Below, in pieces: positions 1-6,905 of a DNA stretch of 25,712 nt; position 1 is the stretch's first letter, and each line of letters starts with the position of its first letter. The notes beneath the pieces are model-generated. The model was not told the DNA's origin and made no database searches. It saw only the letters and a program-made list of their open reading frames with translations. The translations under genes were made by a program, and so were the position numbers. The DNA comes from DATKPC01 sp035524275 (GTDB lineage Bacteria > Pseudomonadota > Gammaproteobacteria > Burkholderiales > Burkholderiaceae_F), in NCBI GenBank assembly GCA_035524275.1, contig DATKPC010000061.1, positions 1 through 25,712 on the forward strand, written 5' to 3'.

Positions 1-2
1 TC

Positions 3-104
3 GAAACCGGCGTTCGCCATTACGAACTAAAAATCCTCGAGTCCAAGCAACGCGCCGCCCAGCGCCTCGCCATCGACCTCGGCTATCGCCTCGTCCCCGC
101 TTAA
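3..104 (+). CDS. C-terminal fragment of an unidentified protein (cut by window edge)
   Basis: An open frame enters from the left edge and stops at TAA 102-104, leaving 33 codons. The residues are rich in Lys, Arg, Glu and Gln and end in GYRLVPA. Basic tails of this style occur at the end of some insertion-sequence transposases, but I cannot assign a family from so short a piece. Base use is less GC-rich than the downstream genes (AAA and CAA codons, TAA stop), which would fit a mobile or recently acquired gene. It could equally be the end of an ordinary chromosomal gene. Confidence 0.4.
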   Translation, partial: ETGVRHYELKILESKQRAAQRLAIDLGYRLVPA

Positions 105-164
105 TCCACCCACAAATCAGCTATGGTTCATGGAGAGGGCGCATGAATCCGTCACGCTGCCGCC

Positions 165-929
165 ATGTCCGTCCCTGCTGATCCCGCCGACATCATCGCC
201 GGCCTCGGCCGCGGCCTCGCGGTGATCGAATGCTTCGACGACGATCACGCGCGGATGACGCCGACCGAGGTCGCACGGCGCATCGGGATCAGCCGCTCGG
301 CCGCGCGGCGATACCTCGTGAGCCTGTGCCATTTCGGCTATGCGAAGTCCGACGGGCGGACTTTCTGGCTCGAGCCGCGCGTGCTGCGCCTCGGGCAGTC
401 GTACCTGCTGTCGGCGCGGCTGCCGCGCCTCGCGCAGCCGTTCCTGCAGCGGCTGTCGGCGGCCAGCGGGGAGACGGCGTCCCTCGCGGTCCTCGACGGC
501 CACGACGTCGTCTACCTCGCGCGCCAGGGCGGCACGCGGCTCGCGAACGCCGGATTCCAGCTCGGCGCGAGGCTGCCGGCGCACGTCGTCTCGGTCGGGC
601 GGGCCATCCTGTCGACGTGGCCGGACGCCGACCTGGACGCGTGGATCCGCGAGCATGCGTTCACGTCGTTCACGCAGTTCACCACCCTCGACCCGCCACG
701 ATTCCGCGACGACATCGCCGAGGCGCGACAGGCCAGCTACGCGCTGGCAGACCAGCAGCTGGAACTCGGCTGGCGCGGTCTCGCGGTCGCGCAGCGCAAC
801 CGCTACGGTGAATGCGTCGGCGCGATCGGCGTGACGATGCCGGTCGAGACCCTCAGCGCCGAAAAAATGGTCGTCCGGTTCCTGCCGCTGCTGCGCGCCG
901 CGGAGACGGACCTGCGCGGCCTGCTCTGA
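165..929 (+). CDS. IclR-family transcriptional regulator, PcaU/PobR/PcaR type
   Basis: The 254-residue product has the usual length and layout of IclR regulators. A winged helix-turn-helix lies at about residues 10-70 (TEVARRIGISRSAARRYL, then a wing ending in FWLEPRVL). An effector-binding domain fills about 80-250. The recognition helix with ARRYL and the following SLCHFGYA is typical of the PcaU/PcaR/PobR branch, which senses protocatechuate, 4-hydroxybenzoate or shikimate/quinate metabolites. It sits directly upstream, on the same strand, of a locus predicted to turn shikimate-type compounds into protocatechuate, and a PcaU-like operator follows it. I infer that it controls the 1190-6866 genes, probably as an activator responding to a pathway intermediate. 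ATG 165 is the only good start, although its ribosome-binding site is weak. Confidence 0.9.
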   Translation: MSVPADPADIIAGLGRGLAVIECFDDDHARMTPTEVARRIGISRSAARRYLVSLCHFGYAKSDGRTFWLEPRVLRLGQSYLLSARLPRLAQPFLQRLSAASGETASLAVLDGHDVVYLARQGGTRLANAGFQLGARLPAHVVSVGRAILSTWPDADLDAWIREHAFTSFTQFTTLDPPRFRDDIAEARQASYALADQQLELGWRGLAVAQRNRYGECVGAIGVTMPVETLSAEKMVVRFLPLLRAAETDLRGLL

Positions 930-1020
930 GCGCAGCGCGGATTTCCTCTGCGGCGTCCGTCGGCTGGCCGCCACCTGCGGCGGCCGAAGCCGGCGGACAT
1001 CGCCGGCCGCCCCACGATGT

Positions 1021-1060
1021 TCGTCCGATATCCGGTCAATATGTCCGATAATCGGACAAA
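1021..1060 (+). promoter_or_regulatory. Predicted operator: three GTCCGAT half-sites, PcaU/PobR-like layout
   Basis: A perfect palindrome, TGTCCGATAATCGGACA, spans 1042-1058 (8-bp arms around one A). A third copy of the half-site, GTCCGATA at 1023-1030, lies in direct orientation exactly 20 bp upstream of the GTCCGATA at 1043-1050. That leaves about 10 bp between the extra half-site and the palindrome. PcaU/PobR-type IclR regulators are known to bind three 10-bp repeats of which two form a palindrome and the third is a direct repeat about 10 bp away. The gene just upstream encodes such a regulator. ATCCGGTCA also occurs twice, at 1030-1038 and 1061-1069. I found no convincing -35/-10 pair nearby. 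Confidence 0.7.
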
Positions 1061-1189
1061 ATCCGGTCACTCCTCCGTCATCAATCCGCGGGTTGCACCT
1101 ACAGTCCGCGCACCCCGGACGGAACGTTTCCGCCGTGCCGCCCGGAACGCGGAAAACAAATCGATGCGATCCACGAGGAGATGTCGGAG

Positions 1190-2299
1190 ATGAAGAGCAC
1201 CCAGGTTGCGATCGCCCGGATGGCCTTGGCCATCGCGGGCGGCGGTATCGCCTGCGCGACTGCGGCGCAGTCGGTCACGCTGTACGGCGACGTCGACGAA
1301 TACGTGACGACGATGCACAGCAGCTCCGGGAAGAGCCTGACCGCGCTGGAGGACGGCGCCTTCCTGCTGACGCGGTGGGGATTCCGCGGCGCCGAGCCGC
1401 TCGCCGAGGGCTACGCGACAAAGTTCGATCTGGAAGGCGGCATCAAGGCGCCCGTCGGCGCGCAGAAGGACAGCAATCGCCTGTTCGACCGGCAGGCGTG
1501 GGTCGGCGTCGACACGCCGGCGGGCGAATTTCGCGCCGGACGGCAGAACACGGCGATCTTCTATCGCGGCAACTACATCGACTACACGACCCGTACGCTG
1601 GGCTCCGTCGTCAACTCGTTCGGCGTCCCGTCGCGCCTCGACAACGACCTCGCCTATCTTTCGCACGATCTCGCCGGGCTGACGCTCGAGGCGCACTACG
1701 CGATTCCCGGCGTCGCCGGCAGCACGACCGTCGGCGGCGTCGGGCAGGCGGCCGCGGACTTCCGTCGCGGGCCGTTGCGGATCGGTTACGCCGGCATTGC
1801 CGCGAAGCCGGGACCGGGCGTGACCACGCCGAAGACGATCGTCTATCACAACGTCTATGGCGACATCGACTACGGGCGCGGCACGGTCTACCTGGCGTTC
1901 GTGCGCAGCAACAACGGCGCGGGCGCCCTGAGCAACGTCAGCTCGCAGGCGCCGGGCACGCCGCCGGTGACGAGCAGCAAGGGCGCGACGACGTTCTACG
2001 ACGTCTACCAGGTCTCGGCCGACTACCGGATCAGCGAGGCGTGGCGCGTCGGCGGACTGTGGGGCGACATCCGCGATACCAGCGGCGCCGGCAATGGCAT
2101 GCGCGGCGAAAGTCTCGGCAGCTATTACGATCTGTCGAAGCGGACGATGGTCTACGGGATGCTGCACCGCGTAAGGAACACCAACCAGGCCGCGTTCGTG
2201 CCGGTCGGATCCAGCGGGCTGCTGTACAACTTTTCCGGGGCCGACGTGACCGGGCAGTCGATCCAGGGGATCGCGATCGGCATGGTCCATCGGTTCTGA
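1190..2299 (+). CDS. Gram-negative general porin (outer-membrane trimeric type)
   Basis: The product (369 residues from ATG 1190) is an outer-membrane porin of the betaproteobacterial type. It starts with a basic N-terminus, a hydrophobic stretch and a signal-peptidase site near residue 26 (ATAA/QSVTLYG). QSVTLYG is the classic first strand of these porins. It ends with an aromatic residue (GMVHRF), the signal for outer-membrane assembly. An upstream in-frame ATG at 1181 touches the GAGGAG at 1175-1180 directly, whereas ATG 1190 sits 9 bases after it, so 1190 is preferred. It is the first gene after the three-repeat operator and probably lets the substrate of the following dehydrogenase/transporter genes enter the periplasm. 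The specific solute is inferred from context only. Confidence 0.9.
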   Translation: MKSTQVAIARMALAIAGGGIACATAAQSVTLYGDVDEYVTTMHSSSGKSLTALEDGAFLLTRWGFRGAEPLAEGYATKFDLEGGIKAPVGAQKDSNRLFDRQAWVGVDTPAGEFRAGRQNTAIFYRGNYIDYTTRTLGSVVNSFGVPSRLDNDLAYLSHDLAGLTLEAHYAIPGVAGSTTVGGVGQAAADFRRGPLRIGYAGIAAKPGPGVTTPKTIVYHNVYGDIDYGRGTVYLAFVRSNNGAGALSNVSSQAPGTPPVTSSKGATTFYDVYQVSADYRISEAWRVGGLWGDIRDTSGAGNGMRGESLGSYYDLSKRTMVYGMLHRVRNTNQAAFVPVGSSGLLYNFSGADVTGQSIQGIAIGMVHRF

Positions 2300-2341
2300 C
2301 GTTCCCGCGGCAGCGCGGGAGACCGCCATGAGGAGACGGCC

Positions 2342-3175
2342 ATGATCAGCGGCAAGTCGATCCTGATCGCACACCTCGGCTTTCCGACCGAGTCGTTCAA
2401 GGCGCCGATGATCTACAACCCGTGGTTCGAGTCGCGCGGCATCGATGCCGTCGTCGTGCCGATGGGCGTGAAGGTAGACGACTACGCCCGGTTCCTGCCG
2501 CTGCTTTTCCGCCTGTCGAATCTCCGCGGCGCGCTCGTGACGATGCCGCACAAAGTCGTGACCGCGGCGCTGGTCGACGAGGTCACGCCGACCGTGCGCG
2601 TGGCGGGATCGTGCAACGCGGTGCTGCGGCGCCCGGACGGCTCGCTGCTGGGCGACATGTTCGACGGTGCCGGATTCGTCCGCGGCGTCGAGCGCAAGGG
2701 GCACCGTCTCGCGGGAGCCAGCGCGCTCGTCGTCGGCTGCGGCGGGGTCGGCTCGGCGATCGCGGCATCGCTCGCGGCCGCCGGCGTCGCGCGGATCGGG
2801 CTGTTCGACGCCGCAGCGGCGACGGCCGAAGGCCTGGCGGCGCGGTTGCGTGCGAACTATCCGCCGCTCGCGGCGAGCGTCGGCGCGCCGGATCCGTCCG
2901 GCTATGACATCGTCGTCAACGCGACACCGCTCGGGATGAAGGACGACGATCCGCTGCCGATCGACGTCGAGCGGCTGGCGCCGACGACCTTCGTCGGCGA
3001 GGTCGTCATGAAGACGGAATTCACGCCGCTGCTGCGGGCGGCGCAGCGCAAGGGCTGTCCGATCCAGGTCGGCACCGACATGCTGTTCGAGCAGATCCCG
3101 GCCTACCTGGAATTCTTCGGCTTCGGAACGACGACGGCCGACGAGTTGCGGGCCGTGTCCCGGATCACCTACTGA
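2342..3175 (+). CDS. Divergent shikimate dehydrogenase family protein (AroE-like), probably NAD-dependent
   Basis: The 277-residue protein has the AroE two-domain layout. The substrate-binding domain (about 1-110) carries VTMPHK (catalytic Lys71), GSCNAV (Asn92) and GDMFDGAGF (catalytic Asp108). The nucleotide-binding fold follows with GCGGVGSA (132-139), and Gln251 lies in GTDMLFEQ. Strand 2 ends in LFDA (Asp156), not the NRT/NR seen in NADP-dependent AroE, which points to NAD and a catabolic role. The two serines that hold the shikimate carboxylate in E. coli AroE (HSKSP) align with Phe19 and Ala21 here (ESFKAP), so the substrate may be bound differently. AGGAG lies about 7 bases before ATG 2342. 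The neighbours suggest oxidation of shikimate, quinate or a related compound; a biosynthetic AroE is less likely. Confidence 0.85.
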   Translation: MISGKSILIAHLGFPTESFKAPMIYNPWFESRGIDAVVVPMGVKVDDYARFLPLLFRLSNLRGALVTMPHKVVTAALVDEVTPTVRVAGSCNAVLRRPDGSLLGDMFDGAGFVRGVERKGHRLAGASALVVGCGGVGSAIAASLAAAGVARIGLFDAAAATAEGLAARLRANYPPLAASVGAPDPSGYDIVVNATPLGMKDDDPLPIDVERLAPTTFVGEVVMKTEFTPLLRAAQRKGCPIQVGTDMLFEQIPAYLEFFGFGTTTADELRAVSRITY

Positions 3176-3243
3176 ACGAGAAGGCCGCGCCGGCCGGGCC
3201 CGCGGGGCCGCGGCCCGAACGCGGACCCCACGAGGAGATGAAC

Positions 3244-4677
3244 ATGGCACAAGCAGCCCCGATCGGAGGCATCGCCTCCGCGACGGACCACGAACCGACA
3301 GGTCGGCACCAGGCCCGCAAGGCCACCGCGAGCGGCTGGATCGGCTCGGCGCTGGAGTACTACGACTTCTTCGTCTATGCGCAGGCCGCGGCGCTGATCT
3401 TCCCGCAGGTCTTCTTCCCGAAGACCGATCCGAAGGTGGCGATCGTCGCGTCGCTGGCCACCTACGGCGTCGGCTACGTCGCGCGACCGATCGGCGCGTT
3501 CTTCCTCGGCCACTGGGGCGACACGCACGGGCGCAAGAACGTGCTGCTGCTGTGCATGTTCATGATGGGCCTGTCGACGATGGCCGTCGGGCTTCTGCCG
3601 ACCTATGCGCAGGCCGGCTTGCTCGCGCCGGCGCTGCTCGTCGTCTTTCGCCTCGTCCAGGGGTTCGCGGTGGCCGGCGAGATCTCCGGCGCCAGCTCGA
3701 TGATCCTGGAGCACGCGCCGTTCGGCCGGCGCGGCTACTACGGCAGCTTCACGCTGCAGGGCGTCCAGGCGGGCCAGATCTTCGCGGCCGCCGTCTTCCT
3801 GCCGCTGGCCCACTACCTGCCGACCGACCAGTTCGAGTCCTGGGGCTGGCGCGTGCCCTTCCTGCTGAGCTTCGTGGTGCTGGTGGCCGGCTACGTGATC
3901 CGCCGCGAAGTCGACGAGACGCCGGCCTTCGCCGAGGAGAACGCGCAAGGCGGCGTGCCGAAGTCGCCGATCCCGGAGGCCTTCCGCCGCAGCGGGATCG
4001 GGATGCTGCAGGTCGTCTGCATGGCGCTGATGAACGTGATCGCGGTCGTCGCCGCGATCTTCGGCGGCGCCTACGCGGTGCAACCGGCCTACGGGATCCA
4101 TTTCAGCAAGGACGTCTACTTGTGGATCCCGGTGCTGGGCAATTGCGTCGCGGTCGTCGTGATCCCGATGGTCGGCAACCTGTCGGACCGGATCGGCCGG
4201 CGCATCCCGATCATCATCGGCTCGCTCGCGGCCGGGCTGCTGTCGTTCGGCTATCTATACGCGATCAGCATACGCAGCGTCCCGCTGGCGGTCGTGCTGT
4301 CGCTGCTGATGTGGGGTGTCGTCTACCAGGGCTACAACGCCGTCTTTCCGAGCTTCTATCCGGAGATGTTCCCGACGCGCACGCGCGTCACGGCAATGGC
4401 GATCGCGCAGAACGTCGGCACGACGATCACGGCGCTGCTGCCGGCACTCTTCGCCGCGGTGGCGCCGCCGGGGGCGGACCATATTCCGCTCATCGTCGGC
4501 GCCATCACGTTCGGCATCACCGTCGTCTGCGCGATCGCCGCCTACACCGTTCGCGAGACCTACCGGCTGCACCTCAACGACCTCGGCGATCCCGGCGCGG
4601 TCCCGGTACCGAAAGCGGACTACGACCGCCTTCGTGCGCAGAGCCTGCGCGCCGCCGGCGGCGTGAAAGCGGCTTGA
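3244..4677 (+). CDS. MFS transporter, metabolite:H+ symporter (MHS) family, shikimate/dicarboxylate-permease-like
   Basis: The inner-membrane protein has 477 residues from ATG 3244 and about 12 hydrophobic segments. The N-terminal SGWIGSALEYYDFFVYAQAAA and the loop 2-3 motif GHWGDTHGRKN are hallmarks of the MHS family, which includes ShiA (shikimate), KgtP (2-oxoglutarate) and ProP. A second MFS motif, GNLSDRIGRR, follows in the C-terminal half. GAGGAG at 3232-3237 abuts an in-frame ATG at 3238 and is 6 bases from ATG 3244, so 3244 is the likely start. It lies between the AroE-like dehydrogenase and the HPPD-like/dehydroshikimate dehydratase pair. I infer proton-driven uptake of shikimate, quinate or dehydroshikimate; the exact substrate cannot be read from the sequence. 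Confidence 0.88.
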   Translation: MAQAAPIGGIASATDHEPTGRHQARKATASGWIGSALEYYDFFVYAQAAALIFPQVFFPKTDPKVAIVASLATYGVGYVARPIGAFFLGHWGDTHGRKNVLLLCMFMMGLSTMAVGLLPTYAQAGLLAPALLVVFRLVQGFAVAGEISGASSMILEHAPFGRRGYYGSFTLQGVQAGQIFAAAVFLPLAHYLPTDQFESWGWRVPFLLSFVVLVAGYVIRREVDETPAFAEENAQGGVPKSPIPEAFRRSGIGMLQVVCMALMNVIAVVAAIFGGAYAVQPAYGIHFSKDVYLWIPVLGNCVAVVVIPMVGNLSDRIGRRIPIIIGSLAAGLLSFGYLYAISIRSVPLAVVLSLLMWGVVYQGYNAVFPSFYPEMFPTRTRVTAMAIAQNVGTTITALLPALFAAVAPPGADHIPLIVGAITFGITVVCAIAAYTVRETYRLHLNDLGDPGAVPVPKADYDRLRAQSLRAAGGVKAA

Positions 4678-4714
4678 TGGAACCCCGGGGTGCGCGAGGG
4701 GGCCGATCGCGCGC

Positions 4715-4921
4715 CTACGCGCCGCTGCCCGGCTCGGATCCGTGCCAAAGCAGGCCGGCAAGGCCGCCGATTCGGGCGCGCGCCCGGCGGGCGGCCGTGA
4801 GCGTCAGGTCCGCGAGGAACATCGCCTGCCGCATCCCGTCCTCGGCGCGCGCGCGGGCCAGCGTGTCCAGCGCGTCCGCACCGCGCTCCGTTTCCTGCGA
4901 CTTGGATTGAGGCGTTTCCAT
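4715..4921 (-). CDS. Small protein of unknown function (68 aa)
   Basis: A short frame opposite in direction to its neighbours runs from ATG 4919-4921 to TAG 4715-4717. A GGGAG on the minus strand lies about 8 bases before the ATG, a good ribosome-binding site. A possible promoter lies further upstream on the same strand: TTGGCA (plus 4987-4992), 18-bp gap, TATGCT (plus 4963-4968). The product begins METPQSKSQETERGADAL, then has a probable amphipathic Ala/Arg-rich helix (about residues 20-50) and a short hydrophobic patch IGGLAGLLW. I do not recognise a family. It fills most of the 403-base gap between the transporter and HPPD-like genes. The ribosome-binding site and promoter support a real gene, but length alone is not decisive in DNA this GC-rich. 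Confidence 0.5.
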   Translation of the reverse strand: METPQSKSQETERGADALDTLARARAEDGMRQAMFLADLTLTAARRARARIGGLAGLLWHGSEPGSGA

Positions 4922-4957
4922 GTGGCGATCTCCCGATTCGTCGATGTTGCAATGCAC

Positions 4958-4980
4958 CACGAAGCATAGAAAGCTTCGTG
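4958..4980. promoter_or_regulatory. Perfect 8-bp inverted repeat, candidate operator
   Basis: CACGAAGC (4958-4965) and GCTTCGTG (4973-4980) form a perfect inverted repeat around a 7-base A/T-rich centre. It overlaps the predicted -10 of the small minus-strand gene and lies about 100 bases upstream of the HPPD-like gene on the plus strand. A repressor or activator site for one or both genes is plausible. It has no run of T on either side, so an intrinsic terminator is unlikely. Its sequence differs from the GTCCGAT operator at 1021-1060, so a different regulator would be involved. Confidence 0.45.
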
Positions 4981-5080
4981 TCCGGGTGCCAATATCGATT
5001 TCGGATCTCGGGCATAAGCGATGGCGATCGCGGCCCGTGACGCCGGATCATCACGAATCGCCGCATGGGGAGGACCCGCG

Positions 5081-5959
5081 ATGAGTTCCGACTTCACCGA
5101 GCGCGAATCGCCCGCCGACCCGCCGAATCCGATCGGGCTGGACGGCATCGAGTACGTCGAATTCGCGACCGCGCGCCCGCAGGCGCTCGGGCAGGTCCTG
5201 GAGACGATCGGCTTCAAGCCGGTCGCGCGGCACCGTTCGCGCGAGGTGCTGCTGTACCGGCAGGGCCCGATGAACCTCGTCGTCAATGCGAGTCCCGGCG
5301 CGCTGCGTGGCGCCACGCCCGACGATCCGCCGCGGATCTCGGCGATCGCACTGCGCGTACGCGACGCGCGTGCCGCCTTCGAGCGCGCGCTGGAGCGCGG
5401 CGCCTGGGAGGTGCCGACGCATGCCGAGGTCATGGAGCTCCACATTCCCGGGATCCGCGGACCCGGCGGCAGCCACATCTATTTCGTCGACCGCTATCGC
5501 GACTTCTCGATCTACGACGTCGATTTCACGCTGATACCGACCGTCGATCCGCGCCCGCCCGCGATCGCCGGGATGCATTTCTTCGGCGTCGTGCAGTACG
5601 TCGGGATGGGCCGCACCGACGACTGGATCGAGTTCTACCGCGAACTGCTGGATTTCTCGCGCCTGCCGGACGACGAGCGTTTCGGGATCCTGCCGAAAGG
5701 GACGCTGCTGCGCAGCGCCTGCCGGCAGTTCTACCTGCAGCTGATCGAGCCGGCGCCGTCGGCGCTGATCTCCGACGACGAGATGTTCCAGCGCATCGGC
5801 CTGGGAACCGAGGACGTCCTGGCCGCCGTCGGCGAACTGCGCCGCCACGGCGTCGAGTTCCTGGAGACGCCGGCGACGCATACCGAGGACCGCGGCGCGC
5901 TGACGCGCCCGGCGCTCGGCTCCGTGATGTTCGAGCTGGTGCGCGACCGTCGCCGTTGA
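5081..5959 (+). CDS. Stand-alone HPPD-like protein, two VOC domains (counterpart of the QuiC1 C-terminal part)
   Basis: The product has 292 residues from ATG 5081, preceded by GGGAGGA 6-7 bases upstream; an in-frame ATG at 5021 lacks this. The first VOC domain (about 15-150) reads like 4-hydroxyphenylpyruvate dioxygenase and the C-terminal part of QuiC1: GIEYVEFA, then HRSREVLLYRQG and NLVVN. The second (about 160-290) has the first metal-ligand His (His166, GMHFFGV) and the last Glu (Glu285, VMFELV). The middle His is Arg238 (FQRIGL instead of a QHVAF/HHIAF motif), and loops are shortened. Full iron-dependent dioxygenase activity is therefore doubtful. It is followed after one base by the dehydroshikimate dehydratase gene. 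I infer a partner or regulatory subunit of that enzyme; a catalytic role with altered metal binding remains possible. Confidence 0.85.
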   Translation: MSSDFTERESPADPPNPIGLDGIEYVEFATARPQALGQVLETIGFKPVARHRSREVLLYRQGPMNLVVNASPGALRGATPDDPPRISAIALRVRDARAAFERALERGAWEVPTHAEVMELHIPGIRGPGGSHIYFVDRYRDFSIYDVDFTLIPTVDPRPPAIAGMHFFGVVQYVGMGRTDDWIEFYRELLDFSRLPDDERFGILPKGTLLRSACRQFYLQLIEPAPSALISDDEMFQRIGLGTEDVLAAVGELRRHGVEFLETPATHTEDRGALTRPALGSVMFELVRDRRR

Positions 5960-5960
5960 G

Positions 5961-6866
5961 GTGGATGCCGTGGACATCGAAGACTTCGGCATGGACACGA
6001 TCTCGCTCGCCGGCACGCTCGAGGCGAAGCTGGAGGCGATCCGCGACGCCGGTTTCTCGCAGGTGATGCTGAGCGCGCGCGATATCGCCGGCCACCCGGC
6101 CGGCCTGCAGGCCGCGGTCGCCGCCGTGCGCGCCAGCGGCCTGCGCGTCACCGGATTCCAGGTCCTGCGCGACTACGAGGGGCTGGGCGGGCACCTGCAC
6201 CAGTACAAGGTCGACATCGCGAAGGAGATGATCCGGATGTGCGCGGCGCTCGGCTGCCGCGTGCTGCTGGCGTGCTCGTCGGTATCGCAGCATGCCGTCG
6301 CCGATCGCGACGCGATCGCACGCGACCTGCGCAAGCTCGCGATGCTGGCGATTCCGCACGGCATCCGCATCGCGTTCGAGGCGCTGTCCTGGGGCCGGAC
6401 GATCAACGAATTTCCCGACGCCTGGGACATCGTCTGCGAGGCCGACTGCCCCAACCTCGGCCTCGGCCTCGATTCGTTCCACGTCTTCGCGGCCAACACG
6501 CCGCTGGAGCGCATCGAGGAGCTGGACCCGGCGAAGCTCTACCTGGTGCAGCTGTCCGACTTCATGTGGCAGCAGACACCCTCGTTCGAGGAGCGGATCG
6601 CGACCGCGCGCCACTTCCGCGTGTTCCCGGGCGAGGGCGTCCACAGCGAGCAGCTGTCGGCCCTCGTGAAGCGTCTGGACGCGCTGGGGTACGGCGGTGA
6701 CTACAGCTTCGAGGTCTTCAACGACGACTACGTCCAGCTGCCGCTGCCGGCCGTGGCGCTGCGGGCGCGCCGCAGCGCCGTCTGGCTGGCGGAAGACGTC
6801 CTGCGCCGTTCGACGCCGCTGCCGGGAAAAATGCGCCTGAAGCGGCCACCGGCTCGCGACCGCTGA
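5961..6866 (+). CDS. 3-dehydroshikimate dehydratase, TIM-barrel (QuiC1 N-domain type)
   Basis: The 301-residue protein of the xylose-isomerase-like/AP endonuclease 2 fold converts 3-dehydroshikimate to protocatechuate. It follows the QuiC1 dehydratase domain almost motif by motif: TISLAGTLEAKLEAI, FQVLRDYEG, CSSVS, FEALSWGR, LDSFH, VQLSD, ARHFRVFPGEG, FEVFND. Predicted metal ligands are Glu140, Asp171, Gln197 and Glu251. The HPPD-like half fused to its C-terminus in QuiC1 is absent; the protein ends soon after the barrel, and a separate HPPD-like gene lies upstream. GTG 5961 begins one base after the upstream stop. GTG 5970 and ATG 5991 (aligning with the usual start of this family) are alternatives. 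Translational coupling with the upstream gene is likely. It supplies protocatechuate to ring cleavage encoded elsewhere. Confidence 0.92.
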   Translation: MDAVDIEDFGMDTISLAGTLEAKLEAIRDAGFSQVMLSARDIAGHPAGLQAAVAAVRASGLRVTGFQVLRDYEGLGGHLHQYKVDIAKEMIRMCAALGCRVLLACSSVSQHAVADRDAIARDLRKLAMLAIPHGIRIAFEALSWGRTINEFPDAWDIVCEADCPNLGLGLDSFHVFAANTPLERIEELDPAKLYLVQLSDFMWQQTPSFEERIATARHFRVFPGEGVHSEQLSALVKRLDALGYGGDYSFEVFNDDYVQLPLPAVALRARRSAVWLAEDVLRRSTPLPGKMRLKRPPARDR

Positions 6867-6884
6867 CCGGGCGCCTTCGCCGCC

Positions 6885-6899
6885 GCGGGCGCAGCCCGC
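6885..6899. terminator. Possible hairpin between convergent genes
   Basis: GCGGGC (6885-6890) and GCCCGC (6894-6899) can pair around a GCA loop in the 39-base gap between the convergent dehydratase and potassium-channel genes. The position suits a bidirectional terminator. There is no T tract on either side, and short GC palindromes are common by chance in this DNA. Confidence 0.3.
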
Positions 6900-6905
6900 A
6901 ACGGC

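Noticed and set aside
1067..3250. 727-codon minus-strand open frame
   Set aside because: It lies antisense to the porin and AroE-like genes, is very rich in Arg, Ala and Asp, and has no recognisable motif. Long antisense frames are expected in GC-rich coding DNA.
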